From: Azolla caroliniana
Taxonomy: Eukaryota > Polypodiophyta
DNA: 64,000 nt
Direction of reading: 5' to 3'
Assembly: GCA_043228905.1 (NCBI GenBank)
Contig: JBHGNT010000017.1
Coordinates: forward strand, 8,618,001 to 8,682,000
Within the stretch, counting starts at the first letter, position 1, and each line of letters starts with the position of its first letter. Position numbers and translations under genes: made by a program. Below, in pieces: positions 12,088-24,209 of the stretch. The notes beneath the pieces were generated by a model. It was not told where the DNA came from. It made no database searches and saw only the letters and a program-made list of their open reading frames with translations.

Positions 12088-12729
12088 ATTTGGACAAGTT
12101 CACACTAGGATACAAAGTGGAAGGAGTCAGCCTTTTATGTCAACAATGATTTGATTACAACACAAAAGAGCACATCTAGGAGATTGAGCTTTTATTTGTA
12201 TGCCTTATCCACACACCAAGACTTTGTGCTTCAAAGTATGTATATCCCTTTGTAGGGATCAATTTTGGCTTCTCTATGTACGTCAAAAAATATCTAGTTG
12301 AATCCCCTATACTTTCTAAAGATCATTATACCTAAAGCCCTTGCCCTAGGCTAAATTTTATTTCCCCAAAATACCCTTCCCCTATACTTCCCTAAAGTTC
12401 TCTATTCCCCCTTTATGTTTAGGCACACTCATAAATACTCAAGACATATATACACATACAAATATCCATGCACGTTTATTCAACACATTCAAGTAGAAAG
12501 ACACACGCACATACGCAATCACATATGCATGAACATATACCAACACCCATATACGTTTATATACACACAATTGTCGTTAGGATCACATTATTGTGATAGG
12601 TTCTCATATGCATAATAGCATGTATAGTGATGATGCATCATGTTTCGGATTGCAATCTTCTGCTTTCGTGTTCTCAGTATGCCTCTCTGATGGCATAAGA
12701 AATTTCTGGTGTAAGTAGGATACATACAT

Positions 12730-12783
<54 letters not shown>

Positions 12784-13980
12784 GGGATAGAAGTATGCAG
12801 AGCATGGAATGATGGCAATTGATGTATCCCTAAATTGCGGGGTTGATGGTGACCTGCAATCTAACATGCATGCATGGTGGCGATGGTTCTAGCCTTCTAC
12901 CAATGATCTAGATTCTATCCTATTTATTGTTTTAACTTTCATTCGTCATCCTCAATACATGGATGAGAATGATGGCGATGTTGATGGATAGATTCAATAG
13001 TCTATCCCAAGCTAGGCTGGCTTGGCCCTGTCCCACACATACATAGATCGCAAATTGATCTCCTGCAGATGTTAAGAAAGGTAGTGTCTATCTATTGGAG
13101 CGAAACCAATCCATAGACTGTATGTATTATCAAGTTTTTATGCTCCATGAAAACAACAGGAAATCATTTCTTTGAGGCAGACAGGCAACGGTGCCCAAAG
13201 AACACCTCTAGCCTCTTTCCCTGCCAACTTTACATAAAAACATTTTAATTAATGATTTTCATTAATTGTTTTTTTTGTCTTGATACTGAAGAAGATCTGA
13301 AAGTGAAATGACCTGGGCACATTCCGAAATTTATTTTAGAAACTTTCTTCAATCCTACTTCAGGGCCCAAGTCCTCTTCCAGATGTTACCACATTACTAA
13401 TTAGCACATGAAATCCACTTTAGAGTTGTGCTGGCAGTTCTTGGTTAGGGTTGACAGGTATTGTTTCTACATCTCCGTTCCTTCAATCCTCTCAGGCCGA
13501 GTAATCATAACCATGACCTCCCAAACATAAGAAAGTCGAGTTATTGTCTCAATGTGAGAAGCATTGGTGCAACGGCGTAGGAAATCACAAGCTTTCATTG
13601 GCTATGCAAAAAGAAAGGGAAAACAGTTGACATTCATTCACCCAGTTGCACACATCCCTTGAACAAAGAATGATATAAAGATTACAAGCCTTAATCAATT
13701 CTGTTTTCTTTGATTATGCAAAAGAAAGGGAAAAAGTGCACATTCATGGCACGCATCACTTGCACCAAAAGTGATAAATATAATGGTTAAAGTGCAGACA
13801 TTGTATGGATCCTTCCATGGGGCTCATGTAGTGAAAGCCAGTACTAACAAGGGAGGATCAGTGCATGTTTACAATGTGTACAGGATAGACTTTTGTACAA
13901 CTCTGGCCTTTTTCTCCCTTAAGAAATGAAACTTTGCTAATTCCATTGTTTAACAAATTTACTTCCCTTACCACTTTTCC
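12088..13980. other. Intergenic region downstream of the bromodomain gene
   Basis: No gene. It contains an (AT)n run at about 12736-12780, which accounts for the YI-repeat frames seen there, and AC-rich stretches near 12420-12570. The part nearest 13980 should be the 3' UTR of the minus-strand bromodomain gene; an AATAAA on that strand lies at 13330-13335. A diverged repeat (tatgcaaaa.gaaagggaaa) occurs near 13604 and 13714. Confidence 0.5.
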
Positions 13981-16900
13981 TTACAGTTGTAATGCCAAAT
14001 CAGGCTGTTGTATCTCATTACCGGTAGACTGATCATAAGGGGATTTTGTATGGGATAAGCTCACATTCAAATCAGGAGCTCCAGAGAAAGAGACAGACCC
14101 TTGTGATGATGTTCCACGAGGCTCCGCATACTGCCACACTGCTGGGTTTACAGCTTGAGAAACACCACTAGGTAGGCAATGACCTGCAGCTTGCTTTTGC
14201 ATTACCAAGTTGGGACTCCATGACTCTGATGGTCTCATATAATGAGTTCCAGAATTGCTTTGCATTTGCATTTGAGCCTGCTGATTCTGACCTGGTGAAT
14301 CAGAAGAACTCTTACTGAGGTGCTTCTGGAGGAAGTGTGGCACATTTGGAATATAATGCTTTTGATTTCCATTGGCTTGAAATCTTCCTGCATGGTGTGT
14401 GGATTGCATTTCAGAGCTTCTGGAAACCAGCTGGCTCTGGCTTTTCATGGCAGCATTGCCGTTAGCATCTGATTGTTGAATTGGCATGCTTCCAGGCATT
14501 CTCTGATCTTCTTTGAATCTTGAACCTCCATTTGAATTAGAAAATACAGAGGAGAAGCTAGCAGTTGGTGAACCTACAATCACATTTTGTTTTTCAGAAG
14601 ACTGTTCATGATGTTGCAGAATGCTTTTAGTATGGTTAGGATGGTTCCTTTCTTGGCTATTCTCAGCATTATTCGGTGCTTGTATCATGAAGTTACTTCT
14701 GCCATTTAGCCCTTTCTCTGCAAAGATGTTCACCTCTCTCGTGCCCATTTGACTGCTAATAAAGGAATGTTGAACAGGGGAATTCAGACTATGGGAAAGC
14801 ATTGTTGCTGGTGCTGACTGCAAGGCATTGTGATGATGTGAGGTATTGTTCTTCATTCTTACACCATTAGAGTTTGCATCTTGCACTGAATTGAAATGAT
14901 TATATTGAAACAAGGTATTGATTTGTGCTGATTCTACAGAATTGATCTCTCTATTGCCACCCAAAGGGAAGCTTTCAACAGTTTTAGTATCTTTGGAGCC
15001 AGCAACCGAGGACCTTGGGCTCGGAATATTCAAATTATGAGCCAGCATCGAGCCTTGTGCTAATTGACCAGAATTGGAGATTTTGTAATTCTTCACATTT
15101 GGAGGACCATTTGACCTCCCTTTACCAGTTTCAGATACATTCAAACAGTTTTCTCTGTTGATTGAGTATGCACCTTGGCTTTCGGTTTGGTTCAAAGAGG
15201 GGCCCTTCATAATTGCTGCATTTCCATTAACATCTAAATTCCTTCCATCGAAAGAATTGTTTGCATTCTCCATTTGTGCTGATTGGCTGGAATTAGAGAT
15301 GGTGTAATTCTTTGCATTCCGCACACCATTCAAACTGACTTCACCACTTTCACTTGCATTGAAATAGTTTTCTCTGTTTATCAAATACGTACTTTGGCTT
15401 TCAGATTGGTTCAAAGAGCCCCCCTTCATAACTGCTGCATTGCAGTTCACATCCAAATTCCTTCCATTGAAAGACTTATTTCCAGTTTCCATTTGTGTTG
15501 ATTGAACAGAATTATTGATGCTGTAATTCTTCATATTCTGCTGACCATTTGAACTTGCTTTACCACTTTCGCTTGCATTTGAATAGTTTTCTCTGTTAAT
15601 TGCGGGTGCAGCTTGGGTTTCATATTGGTTCAAAGAGGCTCCTTTCATGACTGCTGCATTGGAGTTGACATCCAAATTTCTTCCATTGAAAGGCTTGCTT
15701 GCATTATCCATGTGTGGTGGTTGAATAGAAGTAGATATGTTGTAATTCTTTGTGTTTGGCAGAAGATTTGAACTTGTTTTACAATTTTCACTTGCAGTCA
15801 AATATTTTTCTCTGTTAACCGAGTAAGCAGATTGGCTTTCAGATTGTCTCAAAGAAGCTCCCTTCACAACTGCTGCATTGCAGTTCACATCCAAATTTCT
15901 TCCATTGAAAGTCTTGCTTGCATTCTCGATTTGAGAAGATTGAATGGAATTAGTGATGTTGTAACTCTTCATGTTCGGAGGAACATTCAGACTCCCTTTA
16001 CCACTCTCATTAGCATTAAAATAGTTTTCTCTGCTACCAGAGTATGTTGTTTGGCTTTCAGGTTGGTTCAAAGAGGTTCCCTTCATAATTGCTGCATTGC
16101 AGTTCATATCCAAATTTCTTCCATATAAAGGCTTGCTTGCATTTTCCATTTGAGCAGATTGAATAGATTTAGCCATATAGTTGTTCAAGTTCGGTGGGAC
16201 ATTTGGAGTCCCGGTACCACTCTCAGTTCCATTTGAATAGTTTTCTCTAGCAACAGAGTATGCAGCTTGACTTTCAGATTGGTTCAAAGAGCCCCCTTTC
16301 AGAACTGTTGCATTGCAGTTAATATCCAAATTTCTTCCATTGCAAGACTTGTCTGCATTCTCCGTTTGCAAATCTGTTGTTCTCAGAAAACTAGACCTGT
16401 CCAAAAACTTTCCCATGAAGGGGAAACATGCAGGGGAAGTTGAAGGTATGGCAGTAGTAGATAACATTGCTGGCATTGATTCAGAGGTACTAAGCTTAGA
16501 TGGATTCTCTATAGTAAGAACACTGTCCTTGCTTTTCATTGGATTATCGTCCCTAACTGATACTCTGTTCCCGAACAGCATGGCATTATCTGGGGCTGGA
16601 TGATTCAGATTCATCACGGTTCCTGACATAGATGTACTGTTAGTTCCTTTTTGGAACTCATTAGCATTATCTAAACTTTTCAGAGTTACTGTAGGCATGT
16701 CATATGAGCTTGACAGGTTCACTGTTGTCTGACTATCAGAATGCAAATGTGGCTGCTGACCGGACTTCATCAAAGTTGGATCAAATGAAACATGCGTATT
16801 TGATACATTCAATATTTTTTGGCCTGTGGAGTTCTTTCGGTTCTCTTGATCTAGTGAACCACTCGCTGCATTGGCCAATAAATGCCTATTCTCATGTGAC

Positions 16901-19900
16901 ACTCTCGGCGCAGTCTGAACATTAGAGAGGCTGGACTGTGGAGATGAGTTGTAATCCAGTTTGTTCAGGTTCGGTTGGTTGTCAATAAGATGCTCATGCA
17001 GTCTTTTCCCCATTGTCTGAGCATTTGACTGCAAATCTACTTTCCATGATCTTTCCTTGTTCATTGATGGGTTTTCATGAGGCATCTTTGCCACGGTCTG
17101 AGGATCGCACTGGATGTAAGATTGATGAGCATTATTCGTTGCAATTGCAGTTTGGCTCTCATCGGGCAATACCAGAGCACCTGACTGCGTATGTGGATGA
17201 TGAACATTCATTAGCAAGCTGTCATGTTTTGCCAAGAAATTAGTAGAAGAGACTGTAGGTAGTAAATCTCGATTGTCCATCCTCTCTATGTGTTGAGCAC
17301 TAGGTGGCTGCACTTGTTTACTTGAATCAATTGAGCTAGCATTGCTTTGTTTCTTCGATCGATTATTGTGTTTAGCAGAGCCTCCTCGACAGATTGGAGC
17401 CTGATTCTCATTTGGTTCTTGCATATCAATAGATTGTGTATATGCATGCTCAGCAAGCTTTATGCAGCTTTCTTGGTTCACAACAGGAATGCCGGACCTA
17501 ACGTTCTCATCTGCCAGTTTATCCATGGTCTCATAATTAGGTTGCATCTGCTTTTGTTGTTTACTAACAGGACTGGATGTGACAACCGGTGCCTCACGTT
17601 CTCCAACCCAACCAGGGCCAAATAGATAACCATGAGGAAGAGCTGCTTCAATTTGTTTGGAAGCAACTTTCCAGACAATGGGTCCTAATTCAGCTGCAAA
17701 CCGAGCTAAACTCCTTGCATATGGAAAATCAAGTTGATGCCCCGTCTACATCCACATCAACACAAAATGAGTAAATATAATAGTGAAAAAAAAAAACAAT
17801 GGAACCAAATGGTTACATAACAGAACCAAGAAAAACAAGACTTGAATCTCTATGGACAAATACTATAGCTACTCATTGACATCACGCAAGCTTACAGGTA
17901 CAATTTGCAGAGATTCACCACTAATCGTGGTCACAAGTGGATCTAGATCTTGAGAGGAGGTGATGGATGGCACATAAGTGTTCCGACGATTCTCATAAAA
18001 TGCCGGGGATCTTCCCACACTCCTGAGAAAATATCCTGCAAAATAACCTACAATGAATTCATTTCACGTAGATATGCTGCTAAGAAAAAACACATGGATG
18101 ACAAGCAGAACACTAATGTCCCATTTTTCATGCTTTCAAAAGGAGCCTTTAAATGTTGAAAATACTCGGAACAAAGCAAACAGGCTTGAAAGGATGGAAG
18201 AAGAGATACTCCTAGAAGATCGGAATATTGTCTTGATACAAGTTCAGGGAGAAATACAAAAAACATATAAAAAAGAAACAGCATGATAATGGAGCAAAAA
18301 ACCCAAGGGGTTGGAAAAAAACCAGCATTTAGCACTGTAACCTCCCTATGGAAAGCATGGGAGAAGATACAGTCGTCCTATGTCTAAGACATTCATATGG
18401 AATGCCTTGAACATGTATTGGAACAAAAAATGCATGGCTGTGCATATAATGGTTAAATATTTATAAATCTGCATTTTCAAAACATTATTGGAACAAAAAA
18501 TGCATGGCTGTGCATATAATGGTTAAATATTTATAAATTTGCATTTTCAAAACATTCAGCTTGCATCCTACGTCAAAAATAACTGCATGCTTAAAATGAT
18601 GTGTTATAATATTTTGTAAAATCAATCCTCCATTAGGATTGTATTGTATTGTGAAGAGTGCCAGTTACAGCAATTGGCATTGTCACTTGTGGTTGGTGAC
18701 AAATGCATTAATACAGATTTTGGTTAGTGCTAATTAAAATAATTAGATTAGCATTTTTATTTTTGAGATACTAATCAGAGTGCTCATTATCACATATAAC
18801 TTAAATTAGTAATGTGGTTATCACTGCTTATGATCCTATTACCTCAGCAAGGCTAATTACTGTAATTAGAAAGAATCATATACTAATAACTGTAATTGGC
18901 ACTAATCATAATATAATGTTAATTGGCATGAAGATTACTGCATCTCACCTAATGAGCAGTAAATTGTGTCGGCTGGTAGACTTCACAAAATATTAGAAAA
19001 TGATGTTAAAAGTGTGGGCATCTAATAGTGTTACAAAGAGAAAGAGCAGAACCAACGGTACGCCTAATGTGAGGAGTAACATGGATATTTTCCAGTTCTT
19101 AAACTGTACTAAGACATTCTGGGTATATGCATAAATTTTAGGAACTAATTGGTAAATATTAAGATACATTATTGATACGGACACCTGCACAATCACAGGG
19201 AGTATGTTCAGTGCAGATTCCTACAGATATGTTGGGAGTATGTGTGGTGGATAAACTAGTTCCCGTGCATATTTATTTGCTCCATTGTCCATGCCAAATC
19301 TATTATTGATGCTGTGACGAAACTTCGCAAAAAAGTGGCTCATAAGGATAACTATAGGGACAAGGATCAAACTCCTCTCCCACACCCTCTGTTAACAACT
19401 CGGTGACGTACCAAGCATCATCTTATTTATAGATTGAATGAATTCAACGATTTACTTTCTTGAGTGTTATTTGTAACAAGGCCCATCCCGGAAGACCCAG
19501 AGAAACTGGTTTCTACATCCACAAGTAAAGAAGAACGAAAGAGAGATGGTGCAGGCATGGGATACTAGCCTTATAATATGATGAAATTAAACCAGCCCTT
19601 ATTTATTACCCTACAATAGTGCAAGGCGATGAAGCTTAGCATGAAAAATACAGAAGAGATTGTGGGAAATGTTATGTTAGTGTTTAGAATTTTTCCATGC
19701 CATACTTAGGGTAGTCTAGTTCTGTCACTTTATAGAGTAAAGAACAGATGAATGGTGAGATAAACAGACAATAAAAAGGACATGATAATATTATCTCTTC
19801 CATCACTGTGTTCTCTAATGTTTTAGATAAAAAGGACATCATTATGGGAGCCTAATTTTGTAAACAGATGGTGAGATACATAGATCTATAGACAGATTAG

Positions 19901-22900
19901 TGATCCACGGGAGCCCAGATATGATGCATTAGATGAAGCCAATACCTGGACAATCTTGGCTTCTCTGAAAGTTACGAATTTGATGCCAAGGTCCAATCCA
20001 ACGAGCCAAGATATCCATACATAGGACAAAGACTATACTATATATGACAGTGGAGGACCCAAAGGATCACTTGGTTTGTGGATTTCGATGATTGAGAAGA
20101 GAGCAGTAGGGATTCGGTGAGATAGATAATATCATTGAGATTTGAAGAGAAAGATTTCCCAATTCCATGACAGTCCAGCAATGTTATCTAATTCACACAT
20201 CCAAGACAGGACATGTCAAGATTCTGAGATGTTGTCGGCGTTCACAGAAATTTTCCATATTTGATATTCTATATTGGGTACAAGGTTCAATGGTTTCAAT
20301 GCATAGGACAGAGACTATATATGATAGTAGGAGGACCCAAAGGATCACTTGATTTGTGGATTTTGATGATTGAGAAGAGAGGAGGAGGAGGGTTTCGATA
20401 GATAACATCATTGAAATTTGAAGAGAGAGATTTCCCAATTCCATGACAGACCAGTAATGTTAGGGTCAAGCAAGCTTCATGTGAATGGAACGGTTTAATG
20501 GCATTAATGCATAAAGGATTTGCACAAATCTCTAAAAACACTTCACTAAATCAAGTAGAGCATACAGTAAGAAAATATCAAGACTGTACCTGAAGTATCT
20601 TCATGGTTATTATCTCTCGGTTCACTAGGAGATTCAGTATAGAAACTTGGCTCAACATTTTGTACAGATGATTCAGGCAATGCTGATGTATCCCCGTCCA
20701 AATCTCCTGCCTGTGTGCTTTCTAAAGCAATATCTTCAGTGGCATCTTCATGGATGAGCCTCATACCAAATTGCTTCTTGTGAGGTTTCTTGATAGAGAC
20801 ACTTCCTGCAGATCTCTGTTTTGATAGCATTTCATCCAATTCAATGGACGGTCGCGACATTCTCAGTTCTTCCAATATCCTCTCAGCCACATCCTTGATA
20901 GCCCTAGCCTGAAAAAACATAGCCAAAATGCAAAATGAGAGTAAATTTCACCATAGCTAAGAAGTGAGATTCTTATACCTCTTCACTTCACGTTAAAATA
21001 TGTTGAGATTTTTTCAGGACATGCACTCACATGTCTGAAATATACAGTGCCTTTGGCATTATATGTCATGGCATTGTCGCAAATCGTGAAAATGTCTCTC
21101 TGCATTGAGATCATTTGGGATAACATATTCAACAGATCAGACATAATGTTAAACTGGTATTTTGAGGCTCAATTTTGTTCAATAACTGTGATAAGGCATG
21201 CATACCTCGAAATGATCAATGGTGGTGTAATATCCGGATGCAATTCTTTTTCTCATTGTAGCAAAGTCCATTGGAACTTTAATAAAGTCACAGTAATTGG
21301 GTACCTGGAAATGTTGTTATCTGAGCTGAGGAAACAATGCACAAAAAAAATTATGAAGTGATCATAAGTTTGGACATTGCATGTTATACCTCCTTGGGAT
21401 CTACTGGTTCGGCAAATGCCCCAAATTTATCTTTCCTGCAGATGGTGCAAACTCTCACAAATATTAGATCAATGGAAACAATGAGATTTGACTGATTGAG
21501 CTCTAAAAAAACAATGCAATTAATTAGACTAATTAAGCTCTCAAAAAACAATGCAATTAATTAGACTGATTAAGAACTCAGAATATGTTCAAATTAGACT
21601 GATTAATCTTTTGTCATAGACATGAAAGTCTGAATGGTTAGCCTCTCAAAGATAGCAATGCAATGGACTGATGTGTCTCTCAAATAACTACACAAAAAAT
21701 GAAATTTCACAGACTAAGCTCTATAAAGACAATGCAATTAGGATCATCGTCCACTCAAGAAACAATCAAATAAGACTGATTTGACTCCCAGAAAATACAA
21801 TGGTATTAGCCTGATTTAGATCTCATAAGACCCTGAACTTGGTGGATTCTGCATAAAGAGACCTACTTCTGCAATCTGTCTAGAACAGACTTTAGCAGAT
21901 GCTTAGCAGGAACAAGCTTCTGTATGCCATCACCCTCATCACCGCCATCATCACCATCATCGTCATCGCAGTATAAGTTTCCTTCTGCGAAAACAAAGAC
22001 AAACACATACAAAGAGAATAATTGAGCTGATAGAATTATCTATGGATTTCACATCAAGGCCAATTTTGGTTTTCTCTTTGAACTAAACAGCTGTTTACAA
22101 GACCTCAATCAAAAATATATAGCAGTAGTGTGAGGTTGAAGCTAACTTGGAGAAAGAGTTACCGCGGCCGAATCCTTGGATGCTTCACTCTGTAAAACAG
22201 TTTCCATGGAGGAGGAGGATAAACCTTAGCTTAGCTTAGCCAACCTGAATTTTGATTAAAAGGTAGAAACAAAAAAGATATGCAGATATAGACATGAAAG
22301 TTTAAGCAGGTTTAGCGCATATCCATGAAGTTCCATGGAAAAGAAAAAACTTCGATCAAACAGAGGAGAGAGAGAGAGAGAGAGAGCTTTATTCTTCATA
22401 AGTAAACAGGAAAGGAAGTAAGCACAGAGAGACTCAAGGATACAATGGATGTAATTTATGAAGGAGAGTGGATACGGCGTACCTCTGGGTACGGCCTCAG
22501 GGAAGCTGCTTCTTCTTCTTCTTCTTCTTCTTCTTCTTCTTCTTCTTCTTCTTCTTCTTCAGGTGGAGGAAGAGCTGATGTTGAGGCCGTATACTGAGTA
22601 AGGCTATGGCTACTTTCAAAACTCCCTGATTCGACCGCAGAAGATCTCAGTTTTCGCTTTTTTGAAGGTTTCTGTGATTCTTGGAGTTCAAAGATGGCTG
22701 AGGAGGCCGCTGCTGCAGAGAATGATGGCGGAGATTGTCCTTTCGGAATGTTATCATGACGAGAACGTGGAGGAAGAGCTTCATTGGAGCTTCCATGGAA
22801 ACCTTGGTTAGAGTCAGGCTTTTGCGGGAGCTTCTTGACAAGGAGGGGAGCGGTCTGATGAGAGAAGTTGGGCTTAAGCAGGAACTTGGGGCAGTTTCCT

Positions 22901-23733
22901 GAAGAAGAAGAAGCTACGTCGACCCCTTGACCTTGTGGTCTCAGATCGTGGTAAACCTTTTGACGCTTCAAACGAGGACTGCAGCTATGCTGCAGATCTA
23001 GATCTACTTGTTCTCTTCTCTTAGAATGTTCCAGATTAATCTTCTGTGCTTCTTCTTCATCTTCCTCTTCTTCCATTTCTGCTGCTTCTTCTTCGTCTTC
23101 GTCATTTTCATGCTCTTCTGCTTCTCCTTCTTCTTCATAGCGGTATCTAGAGGTGGTAGAGACAGAGATCTGCTCTACTTGCTTCTGCGTCTGATTCGCC
23201 TTCTGATTTTGCTGGTGGCTATGGGGACGGAGCAGCTTCTTAGGAAGACTGGTCTGTGAACGCTCGAAATGACGAGGCTGCTGAGGATGAGATGGAAGCT
23301 TGATCTGTGCGTTTGAATTCTGCAGAGAGCGCTGATGTTGAGGATGATTCCGCTGCTCTGTGGGCTGCTGCCTATGTTTCTGGCGATGGGGAGCAGATGC
23401 AGAAGGAGAAGGAGACTCAGAAGGAGAAGGAGAAGGAGAAGGAGAAGGAGAAGACGAAGCAGAAGGCGAAGAAGAATGTGGAGGGGAATGTGGGGCTTTG
23501 AGGATGAATTTGACAAATTTCTTGTTGGAATAGGAAGGGGGGGAGGAAGACGGCTCTGCAGCAGAGACAGAGGAAGAGTGAAGAGAAGAATGGGGAGGAG
23601 TGCGGCGATGGAGGATTTTCTTCTTCTTGGAGGTCTGCGTCGCAGAAGAAGGAGGAGGAGGAGGAGGAAGAGAAGGGGTGATATGGCGCAGGTAGGATGG
23701 CGGAGGTTTCTGCTGCTGCTGCTGCTGCAGCAT
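13981..23733 (-). CDS. Bromodomain protein, BRD1/BRD2/BRD13-like, 8 exons
   Basis: Exons: 22476-23733, 21867-21984, 21390-21435, 21206-21304, 21031-21099, 20590-20908, 17896-18035 and 13981-17745. The joined length is 5814 nt, 1937 aa plus stop, in phase throughout. Exon 1 starts at ATG 23733 (MLQQQQQQKPPP); it is Ser/Pro-rich, then acidic. Exons 2-5 give the bromodomain (about 440-530): HLLKSVLDRLQK, FGAFAEPVDPKE, YCDFIKVPMDFATMRKRI and ICDNAMTYNAKGTVYF, with the acetyl-lysine Asn (CDNAMTYN) present. Exon 6 begins ARAIKDVAERI. Exons 7-8 carry FYENRRNTY and YARSLARFAAELGP, blocks I recall from Arabidopsis BRD1/2/13, subunits of SWI/SNF remodellers. The acetyl-histone reader role is inferred from family. 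The last exon adds a very long disordered tail with tandem repeats. The exon 1 donor is uncertain: 22475 keeps phase, but the better-looking GAG|GTACGC at 22482 would not. Confidence 0.88.
15056..16369 (-). repeat. Six 219-bp coding tandem repeats in the bromodomain gene
   Basis: The block encoding NGRNLDVNCNAA recurs with its matching base at 15232, 15451, 15670, 15889, 16108 and 16324, a period of 219 bp (one step of 216). Each unit encodes about 73 aa with conserved GRNLDxNxNAAxxKG, SLNQxESQ, RENY, ESGK and NYxIxNSxQ. The array spans roughly residues 1142-1579 of the predicted protein and is fully open. Confidence 0.93.
18417..18556. repeat. 70-bp tandem duplication in intron 7
   Basis: Two adjacent copies beginning attggaacaaaaaatgcatg, 70 bp apart, differing by one base (aaatct against aaattt). 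They lie in the 2.55-kb intron between the exons ending at 20590 and starting at 18035. The rest of the intron is AT-rich, with degenerate taattggcactaatca-like repeats at 18650-18960. Confidence 0.9.
20040..20466. repeat. Dispersed 150-bp duplication in the same intron
   Basis: About 20040-20195 and 20316-20466 share a diverged 150-bp unit, for example ggacccaaaggatcactt, gatgattgagaagagag and gatttcccaattccatgaca, spaced about 276 bp. No coding content is visible. Confidence 0.8.
22509..22560 (-). repeat. (GAA)n poly-glutamate tract in exon 1
   Basis: A near-pure ttc run on the plus strand reads as about 17 consecutive Glu codons in the bromodomain protein, close to the exon 1 donor. Such runs vary in length between alleles, so the Glu count should not be taken as fixed. 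Confidence 0.9.
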
Positions 23734-23960
23734 GGTGAAGAAGAAGAAGAAGAAGAAGAAGGGGATGATGATGATGATGATGATGATGATGAAGAAGAAG
23801 AAGAAATGGAGATGGAGATGGAGATGGAGGTTAAGCAGAAGCAGAAGCAGAAGGAGATGGAGAAGGAGATGGAGATGGAGATGGAGAAGATGATGGCGAT
23901 GGCGATGGCGATGGCGATGGCGATGATGCAGAGAATAATAATGAAGAAGAAGAAGCACTC
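23734..23960 (-). repeat. Clustered trinucleotide and hexanucleotide repeats, 5' UTR of bromodomain gene
   Basis: Upstream of ATG 23733 come (gaa)n at 23739-23760, (gat)n at 23761-23790, more gaa, gagatg repeats at 23806-23885 and ggcgat repeats at 23893-23925. The long HRHR, LHLH and EMEM frames on either strand here are artefacts of this. I chose 23733 as the start because the frame upstream of it is only translated microsatellite. Confidence 0.8.
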
Positions 23961-24195
23961 AGAGAGACTTCTGTTTTTCTTCTTCTTCTTCTTTTTGCTG
24001 CTCCGCCGGTCAGCTCTGCCCTTTCTACCGCCACGTGTCGGTCGGTCTTTTCCGCAACTTGCGCTGCACACTTTCCTTCTCTTTCTCCTTTGCCCTTTTT
24101 TTTCTTTCTTTCTTTCTTTCTTTCTTCCTTCTCTTTTCCACTCTCTTCTTTTTCCTCTCTCTTCTTCTTAGATATATATAAAAACAATAATATTA

Positions 24196-24207
24196 TATTT
24201 TATATAT
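24196..24207 (-). promoter_or_regulatory. Candidate TATA box, bromodomain gene
   Basis: Minus-strand TATATATAAAAT about 465 bp upstream of the ATG. The CT/TTC-rich tract between them (24075-24170) would form a long pyrimidine-rich leader. Position and sequence are plausible but the site is not proven; the region is AT-rich. Confidence 0.35.
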
Positions 24208-24209
24208 AA

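Noticed and set aside
12588-12867. Minus-strand ORFs with YIYIYI runs
   Set aside because: Translated (AT)n microsatellite.
23175-24171. Long frames on both strands (278-298 codons) over 23.2-24.2 kb
   Set aside because: Translated trinucleotide and hexanucleotide repeats; only the frame from ATG 23733 leads into the conserved bromodomain exons.
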